64,000 nucleotides of DNA from Holdemania massiliensis (GTDB lineage Bacteria; Bacillota_I; Bacilli_A; Erysipelotrichales; Erysipelotrichaceae), in contig NZ_JAKNTK010000001.1 of the NCBI RefSeq assembly GCF_022440805.1, forward strand, positions 2,976,001 to 3,040,000. The letters run 5' to 3'. Positions 41,810 to 50,926 of this stretch are shown here, piece after piece (within the stretch, counting starts at the first letter, position 1; the number at the start of each line of letters is the position of its first letter). The notes below the pieces were generated by a model, which was not told the origin of the DNA, did not search any database, and saw only the letters and a program-made list of their open reading frames with translations. The translations under genes and the position numbers were made by a program.

Positions 41810-43361
41810 GCTTGTCACTTCCTTCCTGATCGGCGGAGTTCACCGCTTCTTCCAGGGAGTGTTCACTGACTTCCTCGGAAGCGCTAAATTCCAGCTTGAC
41901 ATCATCAATCGGGGAATGATTTTGATTTTCTGCAGTGATGTCGGCGGAGGCCGCATCTGTTTTCACAGCGGCTTCCGTATTTTCATTTTCAGTAGTCGTC
42001 TTTTCTTCTTCCGACTTCTTCTTAGTACGCTTAGCCTTAGTTTCGGCAGGATCTTCCGTTTCCTTTGGCTTCTTGGCCCGCGCCGTTTTCTTCTTGGTCT
42101 TCGTTTCTTCTTCGCTTGAAGCCGTTTTAATTTCAAGAACCTCGGTTACCGCCGGCTGAACCCGCTCCTCTGCTTTCTCAGTGACGGCCTCGGCCTGCGC
42201 CTGCTTTTCTGCTTCCTGAGCAGCGATCTGCTGCTCTAAAATTTCCGGTTCCTCAAACATCGAAGAAGACGGCGCTTTCTTCTTTTTCTTTTTCGGCAGC
42301 TTGATATTTTCTTCTTCTTTTTCAAGCTCGCTCAGCCGATCCGGAGTTTCGGCGTCCTTCTTTTTATTAAAGATTCCGGTAAACAGATTGCCTTTATGGT
42401 CCGCAGGTTTTTTCTGAACTTCAGCGGTTTCTGTACCGTCCTGCTTCTTGACCGCAATCTTGTTCAGCAGGCCTTTTTCATTCTTCTTTGTTTCAATTTC
42501 TTTCTCTACAACCAGCTGCGGTTCATCGATAACAAAATAAGATTTTCGAGTTTCCTTCTTCGGTGCTTTTTCACGAACCACCGTTTCCTCATTGCAGACA
42601 ACACGCAGCAGATAATCGCGCAGTTCCTTCTTCGAGACGGTTGTGATTTGTCCGCCTTCCGCAATCGAAATATTCCCGGTTTCTTCAGAAACAACAATCG
42701 TTACTGAGTCCGTAATTTCACTGATGCCGATCGCTGCCCGGTGACGTGCGCCGTAACGCGACGGCAGTTCCTGATTGGTCGGCGGGAAATAGGCGCTCGC
42801 ACAGGCCAGGCGGTCACCCTGAATGATGACTGCGCCGTCATGCAGCGGCGTCGATGTAACGAAAATTGAAGTCAAAAGTTCTGCGGTAACCATGGAATTC
42901 ATCGGCGTTCCCGTTTTGACATAATCATTCAGCGAATGAGATTGTTCCAGAGAGATCAGAGCGCCGGTCTGATCCTTTGACAAAATCATCACGGCTTTCA
43001 CTAATTCATCTACCAAATGCTCCTTCTCGTTTCCAGAAAGCGTGGAAATCCGTGAGAAAACATTGGATTTCCCCAGCTTTTCCAATAAGGATCGGATTTC
43101 CGGCTGGAAGATGATAATGACGGCGATAAATCCCCACGAAACAAACATATCGGCAATCCAGCCGACAGTATTGAGCCCAAAGACATTGGCAATGGCTTTA
43201 ATGATGAGAATCAGGACAATTCCCTTAAATATCTGAATCGTTCGTGAATTATTCCGAACGATTTTTATTGTGTAATAAAGTAGCAGCCACATGATCAGGA
43301 TGTCAAAAAACATCCGGGTGTAGTTTAGGATCGACTGAATGGTAGTGTAATAATTAACCAT
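41799..43361 (-). CDS. cdaA: Diadenylate cyclase CdaA with long charged C-terminal extension
   Basis: Makes c-di-AMP from two ATP. N-terminal membrane segments (about residues 15-80), then the DAC domain with LHDGAVIIQGDRL and RYGARHRAAIGIS (DGA and RHR motifs), and TVIVVSEETGNIS-like strands. The catalytic part ends near residue 275, where normal CdaA stops. Here another about 245 residues follow, rich in Lys and Glu, with a run of six Lys, repeated KKTARAKK/KRTKKK blocks and an acidic end. Frame and coupling with cdaR are intact, so the tail is real. GGAGG lies before the ATG. Confidence 0.94.
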   Translation of the reverse strand: MVNYYTTIQSILNYTRMFFDILIMWLLLYYTIKIVRNNSRTIQIFKGIVLILIIKAIANVFGLNTVGWIADMFVSWGFIAVIIIFQPEIRSLLEKLGKSNVFSRISTLSGNEKEHLVDELVKAVMILSKDQTGALISLEQSHSLNDYVKTGTPMNSMVTAELLTSIFVTSTPLHDGAVIIQGDRLACASAYFPPTNQELPSRYGARHRAAIGISEITDSVTIVVSEETGNISIAEGGQITTVSKKELRDYLLRVVCNEETVVREKAPKKETRKSYFVIDEPQLVVEKEIETKKNEKGLLNKIAVKKQDGTETAEVQKKPADHKGNLFTGIFNKKKDAETPDRLSELEKEEENIKLPKKKKKKAPSSSMFEEPEILEQQIAAQEAEKQAQAEAVTEKAEERVQPAVTEVLEIKTASSEEETKTKKKTARAKKPKETEDPAETKAKRTKKKSEEEKTTTENENTEAAVKTDAASADITAENQNHSPIDDVKLEFSASEEVSEHSLEEAVNSADQEGSDKHEE

Positions 43362-43540
43362 TGGTGAATCCTCCTTTCATTGAATTATTATAGCACAGTT
43401 CTAAAAGCCTTGAAAACTGAAATTGCCTGAAACCCCGCGCGCTTGTTTCATCTATTTTCAGCAGGCTGATCCCACAGTCTACAAATTTCCTGCCGATTCT
43501 TTGTTTTTGAAGTTGATCCTGTGACAATCGTCAAGCTCCA

Positions 43541-43572
43541 AAGAAAAACACAGATCCGCCGGGAGTCTGTGT
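43541..43572 (-). terminator. Intrinsic terminator after the 235-residue membrane-anchored protein gene
   Basis: ACACAGA (43548-43554) pairs with TCTGTGT (43566-43572); on the minus strand TTTTTCTTT follows. It begins 2 bases past the stop. Confidence 0.85.
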
Positions 43573-43574
43573 CG

Positions 43575-44282
43575 TCATGGCTGCTTATTTTGCAGCAGCA
43601 GGGTTTGCGGAACGGTGCCTTCAAAGCGCAGAGCTTCATCGTCAAGACTGAGCACGCTGATCTGCAACCCCTCCATCTTATCTAAAATTGTTTTTAAATT
43701 TTTATTCACAGCGGTATTCGTGGATTGAATTAAAGCGGATGGCAGATCGACACCCGCCAGACTGATCCGCTGCAGATCCACAGTGATTTCATCCTGCTGA
43801 GCGGACAGCTTGGCCTCCACCGCAACACGGCAGCCTTTCGCCAGATTCAGCAATCCGCCGTATTCCTTGAGTTTGGGAAACAGCTGAACCAGCGCTTCCG
43901 GATCATTGACGGTCACCTCCAGCACCGCTTCGTTGCCGTTTTCCAGCGTAAGCTTAGGATTGGAAAGCCAATCTCCCACCGCGGCACTCAACAGTTCGCT
44001 AAGCTGCTGCCCGGTTAAATTCAGCTGCAGCTGCTGTGTTCCCTGAGCCGTAAACTGACCCTTGGCGATCTGCGTCAGCTGACTGATCAACAGTTCACCC
44101 TCCGGCAAAATATTGGACAATTCCGGCGGCAATGAAGCGGTCGGTGCGGTATTGGGAGCCGGCAAGGCCGATGGGGCAGGACGGCGGCTCCAATAAGCCC
44201 CCAGCGCAAGCGAACCGGTTATGACGATCATCACCCAGCACAAGGCCAGAAGAACATTGAATATCCGTGATGTTGGTTTCAT
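43575..44282 (-). CDS. Membrane-anchored protein of unknown function (possibly YpmS/DUF2140-like)
   Basis: 235 residues: N-terminal anchor (residues about 9-29), a Pro/Ala-rich linker, then an external domain in which regular strands and NLTGQQLSELLSAAVGDWL and VNDPEALVQLFPKLKEYGG can be seen. The layout recalls the YpmS/DUF2140 family of membrane-anchored proteins, but I cannot confirm it by eye. AAAGGAG precedes the ATG. It lies between its own terminator and the divergent TraB gene, so it is monocistronic. Confidence 0.75.
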   Translation of the reverse strand: MKPTSRIFNVLLALCWVMIVITGSLALGAYWSRRPAPSALPAPNTAPTASLPPELSNILPEGELLISQLTQIAKGQFTAQGTQQLQLNLTGQQLSELLSAAVGDWLSNPKLTLENGNEAVLEVTVNDPEALVQLFPKLKEYGGLLNLAKGCRVAVEAKLSAQQDEITVDLQRISLAGVDLPSALIQSTNTAVNKNLKTILDKMEGLQISVLSLDDEALRFEGTVPQTLLLQNKQP

Positions 44283-44412
44283 TATACGGCTCCTTTCTAT
44301 CCAGAAGTATGCTCGGCAGCGCCCTTTTTATCCTCAAACTGCAGTTTGAATTTCAAAAGATGGAAAAACTGGGACGGTTGCGGTACAATAAACAGGAAAT
44401 GAGGTTAGTTTG

Positions 44413-45588
44413 ATGGATAAACAATGGACAACTCTGCGGACGCAGGGAAAAGAAATCACCTTGATCGGCACGGCGCATGTTTCCAAAGTCAGCGCTCAGG
44501 AAGTCAAGGAAGCACTGGAGGAAATTCATCCTGACAGCATCTGCATCGAACTGGATGAAGATCGCTACCAGTCGCTGCTGCATCCCGGGCAATGGGAACA
44601 AACCGATATCGTACAGGTCATTAAGCAGAAAAAAACAGGATTTCTGCTCGCTAATATTATTCTAAGCTCGTACCAGAAGAAAATTGCCAAAAAAATGGAT
44701 ATCAGCGCGGGAGCGGAAATGCTGCAGGGCATCCAAAGCGCCAAAGAATTAAACGCTGAGCTGGTTCTGGCAGACCGGCGAATTCAAACGACATTTTCGC
44801 GGATCTGGCGCAAACACAGCTTCTGGCAGAAATGCAAACTGCTGACCAGCATCATCTTCTCCTTGTTTGATGATGAGGATATTACCGAAGCGGACCTGGA
44901 ACAGCTCAAGCAAAGTGATATGCTGGAAAGCGCGCTGAAAGAAGTCGGCGACAGCTTCCCGGTTGTGGCTGAAGTACTGATCCATGAACGGGATCAATAT
45001 CTCGCCGCCAAAATTGCCCAGACTCAGGGGCCCAAAATTGTTGCTGTGCTGGGAGCCGCTCATGTTCCGGGTGTCGCGGCGCAGATCGAAAGCGGAAATC
45101 TGGCGGATCTGAAGGAACTGGATTCGTTACCCCCCAAATCGATTTGGGGGAAAGTGATCGGCTGGGGCATTCCGATTGCGATCATCGTTGTGATTGTGGC
45201 TACTTTTCTGAATTCGCACAGCGCAGGCTGGGAACAAATTCAGAGCTGGATTCTGTGGAACGGAACATTATCCGCCCTTGGCACGCTCTTGGCCGGCGGT
45301 CATGTGCTCTCGATTCTCACGGCCTTCATCGCCGCGCCGATCACCTCGCTCAATCCGTTATTGGCTGCCGGCTGGTTCGCAGGCCTAGTCGAAGCGTCCG
45401 TGCGCAAACCGAAAGTCAAGGACTTTGAAAATCTGACCGAGGATGTCAATACGGTAAAAGGCATGTGGAAAAATCGGGTAACACGGATTCTGTTAGTCGT
45501 GATCCTTGCCAACGTTTTCAGTTCATTGGGCACCTTCATCGGCGGCACAGACATTATCAAAACTTTCTTGGAAACCGTATTTGGATAA
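44413..45588 (+). CDS. TraB/GumN family protein with C-terminal membrane domain
   Basis: 391 residues. The N-terminal half has the TraB-type motifs LIGTAHVSKVSAQEV, CIELDEDRY and VLGAAHVPGV (the two GxxH motifs), a fold related to the Tiki/EreA metal-dependent superfamily. The C-terminal third holds three to four membrane helices. Archaeal and bacterial relatives are thought to be membrane peptidases or pheromone shutdown proteins; activity is unproven. ATG at 44413 chosen over TTG at 44410; GAGG lies 9 bases upstream. Confidence 0.85.
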   Translation: MDKQWTTLRTQGKEITLIGTAHVSKVSAQEVKEALEEIHPDSICIELDEDRYQSLLHPGQWEQTDIVQVIKQKKTGFLLANIILSSYQKKIAKKMDISAGAEMLQGIQSAKELNAELVLADRRIQTTFSRIWRKHSFWQKCKLLTSIIFSLFDDEDITEADLEQLKQSDMLESALKEVGDSFPVVAEVLIHERDQYLAAKIAQTQGPKIVAVLGAAHVPGVAAQIESGNLADLKELDSLPPKSIWGKVIGWGIPIAIIVVIVATFLNSHSAGWEQIQSWILWNGTLSALGTLLAGGHVLSILTAFIAAPITSLNPLLAAGWFAGLVEASVRKPKVKDFENLTEDVNTVKGMWKNRVTRILLVVILANVFSSLGTFIGGTDIIKTFLETVFG

Positions 45589-45603
45589 GATGCGGTTTTT
45601 TTA
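45571..45603 (+). terminator. Terminator overlapping the end of the TraB gene
   Basis: AACCG (45573-45577 region) pairs with CGGTT after the stop codon, followed by seven T. Short stem; the T-run is strong. Confidence 0.6.
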
Positions 45604-45764
45604 TTGTTATCAGTGAATCTATACTTTGAATTTTCGAATTCTTTCTAATTATAAATACGAAGCCGTTCGCATAAATATAGAATAGAAAATGCTTCTTTTG
45701 ATCCTCTGCTGAGCGAACTGGCAGTTTAATACAAGGGAATGCTTTTCGGAAAGGATGTTACATC

Positions 45765-48700
45765 ATGAAATCATTTGCGTATATTTCCTCCTGCGCTCCG
45801 GGTCAAATTGTAAATTTGTTGGCAGGAGCCCGTCCGAATTTTTCCCAGCTGCTAAGAAGTTCTCTGACCCGAGGGGAATTATCGGACATCCAGCCATGGC
45901 TGCAGCAGGATCCCACTCATTGTCCCATCGGCCCCGAATTGATTTTGACTCCCTGCGAAGATTGGATCACGTTAATCCGAACATTCTGGCGCCGCTTTCA
46001 GATTCCCGGAAGGCCGGAAGGTTGGTTCGCCGGAGCCGTTTTGCAGGATCATGCTGCACAGAAGGCAGAGTATTTCTTTCAGCTATTAAACCTGCTGGGA
46101 TTGTCAGAGGATCCAATCCAGAACGCTCAGCATTATGTACTCGCGGAAATTCCGCGGCGGATCACAGATCAGCCAGTCACGATGACAGAGAAGCAAAAAG
46201 CATTGTGCCGCACCCGCTTGAAAACACAAAGCGAGGCATGGAAAGCCTCCGTGAAGGACAAAGATGAGCCTTCCCAATTGAGTTCCTTGCTGGACTGGAT
46301 GGCTCAGACAGCCGGCACCCATGTACTGGATCAGCTGCTTCTCGGTGATTGTGTATATCAAGTCTTTGTCTATAATGATGAAAATTATCAAACTGTCTGT
46401 CAAGCTATGGATTATTCCGGATGGACTGGAACCAGCGCGTTAAGTTTCCGCTTTTTCACATCTTCCGCCTATTGCGAATACCCTGGACGCGTTTGCTTAC
46501 TTTCAGGTCATCCCGTATTGGAGCAGGTTCGCTCTCAGCTTGCTGATCCCCTTTATTCAGTTTCAGAATCCTTATTTTCCGTACTGCTGAACCGCTCTGT
46601 TCAGCAAACTTTATGTTCCGCCGATCAGGTTTGTTGTTGCGGTTTTACCGCTGAACCGCTTGCCGATTGGATTGAAAATGACCCCGAGCTGAACAAAATC
46701 TGCAGTCAGTTCACCATTCAGAGCAGCATTGCACGCTTTGGCTTGTCCCTGGCAGGCCCGGCATGGAATGAAGAACCTGAACCTCTGCCTGACTATCGAA
46801 AGCTCTATGCCGATTTTTTGCCGGAGTCTGTACCCGTTATGCGTTCGCCTTACACCAGCCGGGCTGCCATGGTCATCCATTTGAACGACGAATTGGATCA
46901 AAGTACGATGAATCCTCAGGATCTGCGCCATCTTGTGCTGACAGCCGACGTCTTGGTCATCGATCGGGATCTTGATTTATCCTGCTGTGAAGATTTGTTG
47001 TTCAGCTGCCGCCGCTTCCTTTGTCCGACGACGGCTGTCACAATAACCGTCAGCCCTTCTGGATTTAAGCAATTTAATCTGTATTGTCTGCAGATGTGCG
47101 GTACGCTGATCCTTAACGACCCCTCCGATCCGGAACATCACCAAATCGTTTTCGGAGACTGGGCTTCCCAGCTTAGCCCTGACAAGGAAGCCGTGAGCTA
47201 TACAACATTTTTCCGCGGTCATTTTCCAACGGCTGTATTTCTGAACCCTCAAGAAACACAGCGAATCCGCTGGCAGAAGCAATCGCTTCAAAACGGCCTT
47301 CAGACCTTACTTTTAAGCGCCTCGGTTCCAGTTCATATCCAGAACTATACCGATGAAACACGACCAACCGCAGTGGAAGCTTGGCATTGCCTGGAATGGA
47401 TACGCACCTATGCAGGACAGTATCTGAATGAAATAGAGAGTCGGCAGGAAAAACCAAATGAAACCATGAGCTGGCTGTTTGCTGAAGCCGTCACCTTGAT
47501 CCGCGGCAGCCATGACCCATCCGATCCTACGCCTTACCTTAGTGTTGTTCCTGCACTGAGATATACCGCTTATCAAAAAACCGTTGATCGTCTGTTGGTC
47601 CTCAGCCGTGATCTTCAAGCCCAGCTGAATCTAGCTGAACAGCGAATTGATGCCTTTCAAGCAGAACTGCGTCGAAGCTACAAAGAAGCCGAACGAGATG
47701 AAAATCTGCGCCAAATCGCTCAGTTCATGATTAACCAAAATACCGCCTTAGCCCAAAAAGAAGCCGATATGAGCGCTGCTTACAGTCAGATCATTCATTC
47801 TCAAGAAAATCTCATCCAAACGCTCTCCCTCCGCAAGGGTGAAATTTTATCCCAGTACAGCAGCTATGAAAAAGAGCTGAAAACCAAAAAGGAAGTTTTG
47901 GATACAGCGATTGAAAAAAACCTGGAGGCTGAGCGAGCCAAGGCTTCCATGGAATTCATCTTCAGCCTTACTGAGGCGCTGCTCGGCATCGTTTCTGGTT
48001 CCTTTAACTTTGCCTTGCTTGACAGCGAAACAACGGATATCGCCAAAACCGCAAAGAAATGGGACGCTTTTCTGAAATATGCCGGTGAGATCAACAAGAT
48101 TATTTCACTCAGTGAATCCTTGGCTGATTATGTATCGAAAATCAACGATTTGGATAAGTTGACAATTGACGCTGCCATACCGACAGAGCAAGACTGGAAA
48201 GCATTTTTGTATGCCTGTGAAGTGAAGCTGTCCACCTGCCGCAGCCTGATTCCAATAGAAACTGGGGACTATCTGAACGTCATAAAAAAACTGATCGATA
48301 CTGCCTCCGCACTGAACTCAGCAGTCGATCAGATTGCCGGGGCCCAGCGTGAAATCTTTTACCAGCAGGCAATGCAGAAGGTATCCGATGCTCAGCAAAT
48401 CCGGCTTGAGGCTTTATCTCTGGAGCTGAATTCCCCGAATTGGAAGCCGGAAGAGTCCATCTTGTTGGATCTTGGACAGCTGGAGGGTTCGCTGCAGCAG
48501 CGTCAGACCCGCGCCCTGCTGATGATCAGTGAATTAGTCCGGCTCCAGGATGATTCGATGACCTATCACTATTTAAGCCAGCCGACCCCGATTCTCCGGT
48601 ATGATTTGTTGTCAGTAGAGGAAACGCTGGCAGCCCAGGCCGCTTCAGCTCTCAAAGCCTTGGACAATTATCCATATCCACCGACCGATCTGGGACCTGT

Positions 48701-50750
48701 CGATGTTGTCTTTGCGGATTTGCCTGTATCTCAACTGCTTAGTGATGACGGCGTTTTGATCGAACCTTCGATGAATGAGGGGCTATTCCGCAATCTGGCG
48801 CGAGTTCGCATTCACGCCATGGATTTACGGATTGACGGTCTGACCACGGCCTCCGGCCGCTGTCATATTTTCATCGAAACGTTAAGCGATCCGATGCTGG
48901 ATCGAGGACTTCGCCAGGAAACGCTCAGTTATCGAATGATTTCCCGTCGCTGGGTCGTTATCTACGATATTGCAACCGGAAGAACGATCATGGATACTCA
49001 CCCTGCACAGGAATGGGGGCAATATTTCACTAAACCAACGCCATTTCAGAAAATGCGGATTCGCCTGGCTCAAGCGGAGGACAACCGCGATGCATCCATT
49101 CCAACAGAAACCACGTCTGTCCGGCTTAGTCTGATGCTGGAAGCCTGTCCCAGCTACCGCAGTCACTGGCCAGTGAATCCGCTGGCTCTCAATAAGGAGG
49201 AAAATCAAATGAGGAAAAATGCAGAAGAACCTTTTGTCGCCAAACTGAAGGGTTTGTCGATTACCGACGGATGGGATGTTGTCAGCTTCGTTTCTTTAGC
49301 TAAGATCAATAAGCTTTGGGCCGAACGCTGGACAGCCGAACAGAATCCGGAGTTTTCTGAATATCGTCAGTTTCTGCAGCACATTGAATGCCATATGGAA
49401 GAAACACCGGTCTTCTCGACCCTGAGCTATGATCTGAAAGCCGATCTGGGCGCGCCCTTGTTGACCTTCCGAGATCAGAAAGCAGATGTTCGGATCCCGA
49501 TTCTCGCTGGTACATTGACGATCACCGAAACCGGAAGCAGCGGAAGTCAGAGTCAATCCTATTCATTTTCTCAAGATCCTAAACAGCCTGCCGCTTTAGT
49601 CACGCAGGTAGAGCTTAAGGAACTCAGCGGCTCTGTGCATGAAAAATCAGTCGCTATTCAGATCAATCAAGGAGCTTTCCTGTTAGAAAATTTTACGATT
49701 TCTAAAATCATAGACGTGAAATTAGCAAATATGATTACGACTTTCTTTAAAAAAGAAAATATTCCGCCTTGGGTTCTCGGCAGTCTGCGGTTAGATACGG
49801 ATATTCCTTTTCTCAAACCGACGCAGTTCTTCTTTCGAACTTATACGAGTTCAGATCTCTATGAAAAGACGGAGGCTCATGTCGATGTTTTGGCCTTGTA
49901 TATCTTAACCGTCAGCCCAGCGGTTCCCGCTTTCGGCATGCGGCGCACTTGGCCCAAAAACACCTGGGTTGTCACGGAAGCGCAGGACGCCGCCGTGTAT
50001 TTCTCAGCGGATTTGTTCTGGAATAAAGAAATTCAGCCAGCCTTAACGCGAGATATCGGACCTTGCAAAGTAACGACCACTTCGCTTCCGCAGATTAGCT
50101 GGCAGGCCCAATTTACTGATTCACGGGTCGTTTATGACAATACGGCTGACATCAAAGAAGGCTTTGAGGCGCGCGGTAATTACCGTATTGTTAAAGAACA
50201 TGCCATTGTCAACTTTCCAATGGACAGCATCACAGTGGATCTGACGCTGGATTCAATCTGCACCCACTGCAATGCAGCTTGGGATGACTCGTTTCCTTAT
50301 CAGGGAAGAACCGTACTGCCGGATCCGGATTGTCCGGATGCAGCCTTGAACGTAGAGTGGGATTCTGTTCATTTCACTTGTTCTTATGATGCCAGTACGC
50401 AGGCCGTCATCGACCCTGACACCTTTGTTATTACTTTTGAGCCGATTCAGGCCGCCGATCCGCAGGTGAAGGCAACCTATCCCACCAAACGCCCATGGTA
50501 TATCAGTTCCGGCACCGTCAGCGAGGATATCGTCAAAGCCGCAAAAAAAGAAATCACCGATAAACTGAAAGCACCCAAGATTAACTTATCGGCCATGCCA
50601 ATGTTTGCCGTCAGCAATCTTTTATTTCCTGAAGGCAAGGTCATGGAACCCCAAGCCGTTTATTTTCCGAATGATCTAGTGATTGTCGGTACGGGAGCGA
50701 TTCCTCAGACGATAGCGCTGAAGCGGCTGCAGTCGGGAAAGGCAAAATAA
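45765..50750 (+). CDS. Giant protein with coiled-coil/hydrophobic-helix core and C-terminal P47/OrfX-like TULIP domain
   Basis: 1661 residues, no signal peptide, cysteine-rich N-terminal half, so probably made in the cytosol. Seen in order: an unrecognised region (1-600); a long coiled coil (about 603-728) ending in a hydrophobic helix (about 729-750, EFIFSLTEALLGIVSGSFNF); a second helical region (to about 900); a beta-rich module (about 945-1140) with MNEGLFRNLARVRIHAMDL, loosely recalling receptor/linker modules of Tc-type toxins; and 1149-1661, which I read as a clostridial P47/OrfX-type TULIP lipid-binding domain (starts TDGWDVVSFVSLAKINKLW, ends SNLLFPEGKVMEP ... DLVIVGTG). Helix-hairpin plus TULIP suggests a membrane-acting toxin-like protein (inference). 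Solitary gene; AAGGATG before the ATG. Confidence 0.85.
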   Translation: MKSFAYISSCAPGQIVNLLAGARPNFSQLLRSSLTRGELSDIQPWLQQDPTHCPIGPELILTPCEDWITLIRTFWRRFQIPGRPEGWFAGAVLQDHAAQKAEYFFQLLNLLGLSEDPIQNAQHYVLAEIPRRITDQPVTMTEKQKALCRTRLKTQSEAWKASVKDKDEPSQLSSLLDWMAQTAGTHVLDQLLLGDCVYQVFVYNDENYQTVCQAMDYSGWTGTSALSFRFFTSSAYCEYPGRVCLLSGHPVLEQVRSQLADPLYSVSESLFSVLLNRSVQQTLCSADQVCCCGFTAEPLADWIENDPELNKICSQFTIQSSIARFGLSLAGPAWNEEPEPLPDYRKLYADFLPESVPVMRSPYTSRAAMVIHLNDELDQSTMNPQDLRHLVLTADVLVIDRDLDLSCCEDLLFSCRRFLCPTTAVTITVSPSGFKQFNLYCLQMCGTLILNDPSDPEHHQIVFGDWASQLSPDKEAVSYTTFFRGHFPTAVFLNPQETQRIRWQKQSLQNGLQTLLLSASVPVHIQNYTDETRPTAVEAWHCLEWIRTYAGQYLNEIESRQEKPNETMSWLFAEAVTLIRGSHDPSDPTPYLSVVPALRYTAYQKTVDRLLVLSRDLQAQLNLAEQRIDAFQAELRRSYKEAERDENLRQIAQFMINQNTALAQKEADMSAAYSQIIHSQENLIQTLSLRKGEILSQYSSYEKELKTKKEVLDTAIEKNLEAERAKASMEFIFSLTEALLGIVSGSFNFALLDSETTDIAKTAKKWDAFLKYAGEINKIISLSESLADYVSKINDLDKLTIDAAIPTEQDWKAFLYACEVKLSTCRSLIPIETGDYLNVIKKLIDTASALNSAVDQIAGAQREIFYQQAMQKVSDAQQIRLEALSLELNSPNWKPEESILLDLGQLEGSLQQRQTRALLMISELVRLQDDSMTYHYLSQPTPILRYDLLSVEETLAAQAASALKALDNYPYPPTDLGPVDVVFADLPVSQLLSDDGVLIEPSMNEGLFRNLARVRIHAMDLRIDGLTTASGRCHIFIETLSDPMLDRGLRQETLSYRMISRRWVVIYDIATGRTIMDTHPAQEWGQYFTKPTPFQKMRIRLAQAEDNRDASIPTETTSVRLSLMLEACPSYRSHWPVNPLALNKEENQMRKNAEEPFVAKLKGLSITDGWDVVSFVSLAKINKLWAERWTAEQNPEFSEYRQFLQHIECHMEETPVFSTLSYDLKADLGAPLLTFRDQKADVRIPILAGTLTITETGSSGSQSQSYSFSQDPKQPAALVTQVELKELSGSVHEKSVAIQINQGAFLLENFTISKIIDVKLANMITTFFKKENIPPWVLGSLRLDTDIPFLKPTQFFFRTYTSSDLYEKTEAHVDVLALYILTVSPAVPAFGMRRTWPKNTWVVTEAQDAAVYFSADLFWNKEIQPALTRDIGPCKVTTTSLPQISWQAQFTDSRVVYDNTADIKEGFEARGNYRIVKEHAIVNFPMDSITVDLTLDSICTHCNAAWDDSFPYQGRTVLPDPDCPDAALNVEWDSVHFTCSYDASTQAVIDPDTFVITFEPIQAADPQVKATYPTKRPWYISSGTVSEDIVKAAKKEITDKLKAPKINLSAMPMFAVSNLLFPEGKVMEPQAVYFPNDLVIVGTGAIPQTIALKRLQSGKAK
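49194..49211 (+). promoter_or_regulatory. Internal ribosome binding site and in-frame ATG inside the giant gene
   Basis: AAGGAGG at 49194-49200 is followed after 8 bases by ATG at 49209-49211, in frame as residue 1149 and exactly where the TULIP-like domain begins. It would give a separate 513-residue protein. A TAA in another frame overlaps the site (49192-49194), as expected for two once-separate genes joined by a frame change. Confidence 0.6.
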
Positions 50751-50803
50751 CCTCGGATTGATCGACATTCAGCTTTTAAATACTTCCTTTTCTGATTTCA
50801 TCG

Positions 50804-50834
50804 AGTGCCGGTTAATCCCCGGCACTGTTTCTGT
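50804..50834 (+). terminator. Probable terminator after the giant gene
   Basis: AGTGCCGG (50804-50811) pairs with CCGGCACT (50819-50826), followed by a weak GTTTCTG tract. Confidence 0.6.
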
Positions 50835-50926
50835 ACAGGTTCTTGCAGCTAACTTATGAATGAGGGTTGATTTCTGTTATTTTGTCCATACTAAGAAAGA
50901 ATAGAAATGCTCAGAGGTGACAGGAT

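Noticed and set aside
45755..46267. 170-codon frame overlapping the start of the giant gene
   Set aside because: Overlaps the beginning of the 1661-codon frame on the same strand, without a better start site.
49209..50750. Treating the TULIP-like part as a separate annotated gene
   Set aside because: The frame is continuous with the upstream 1148 codons; I report the internal start as a finding and not as a second CDS.
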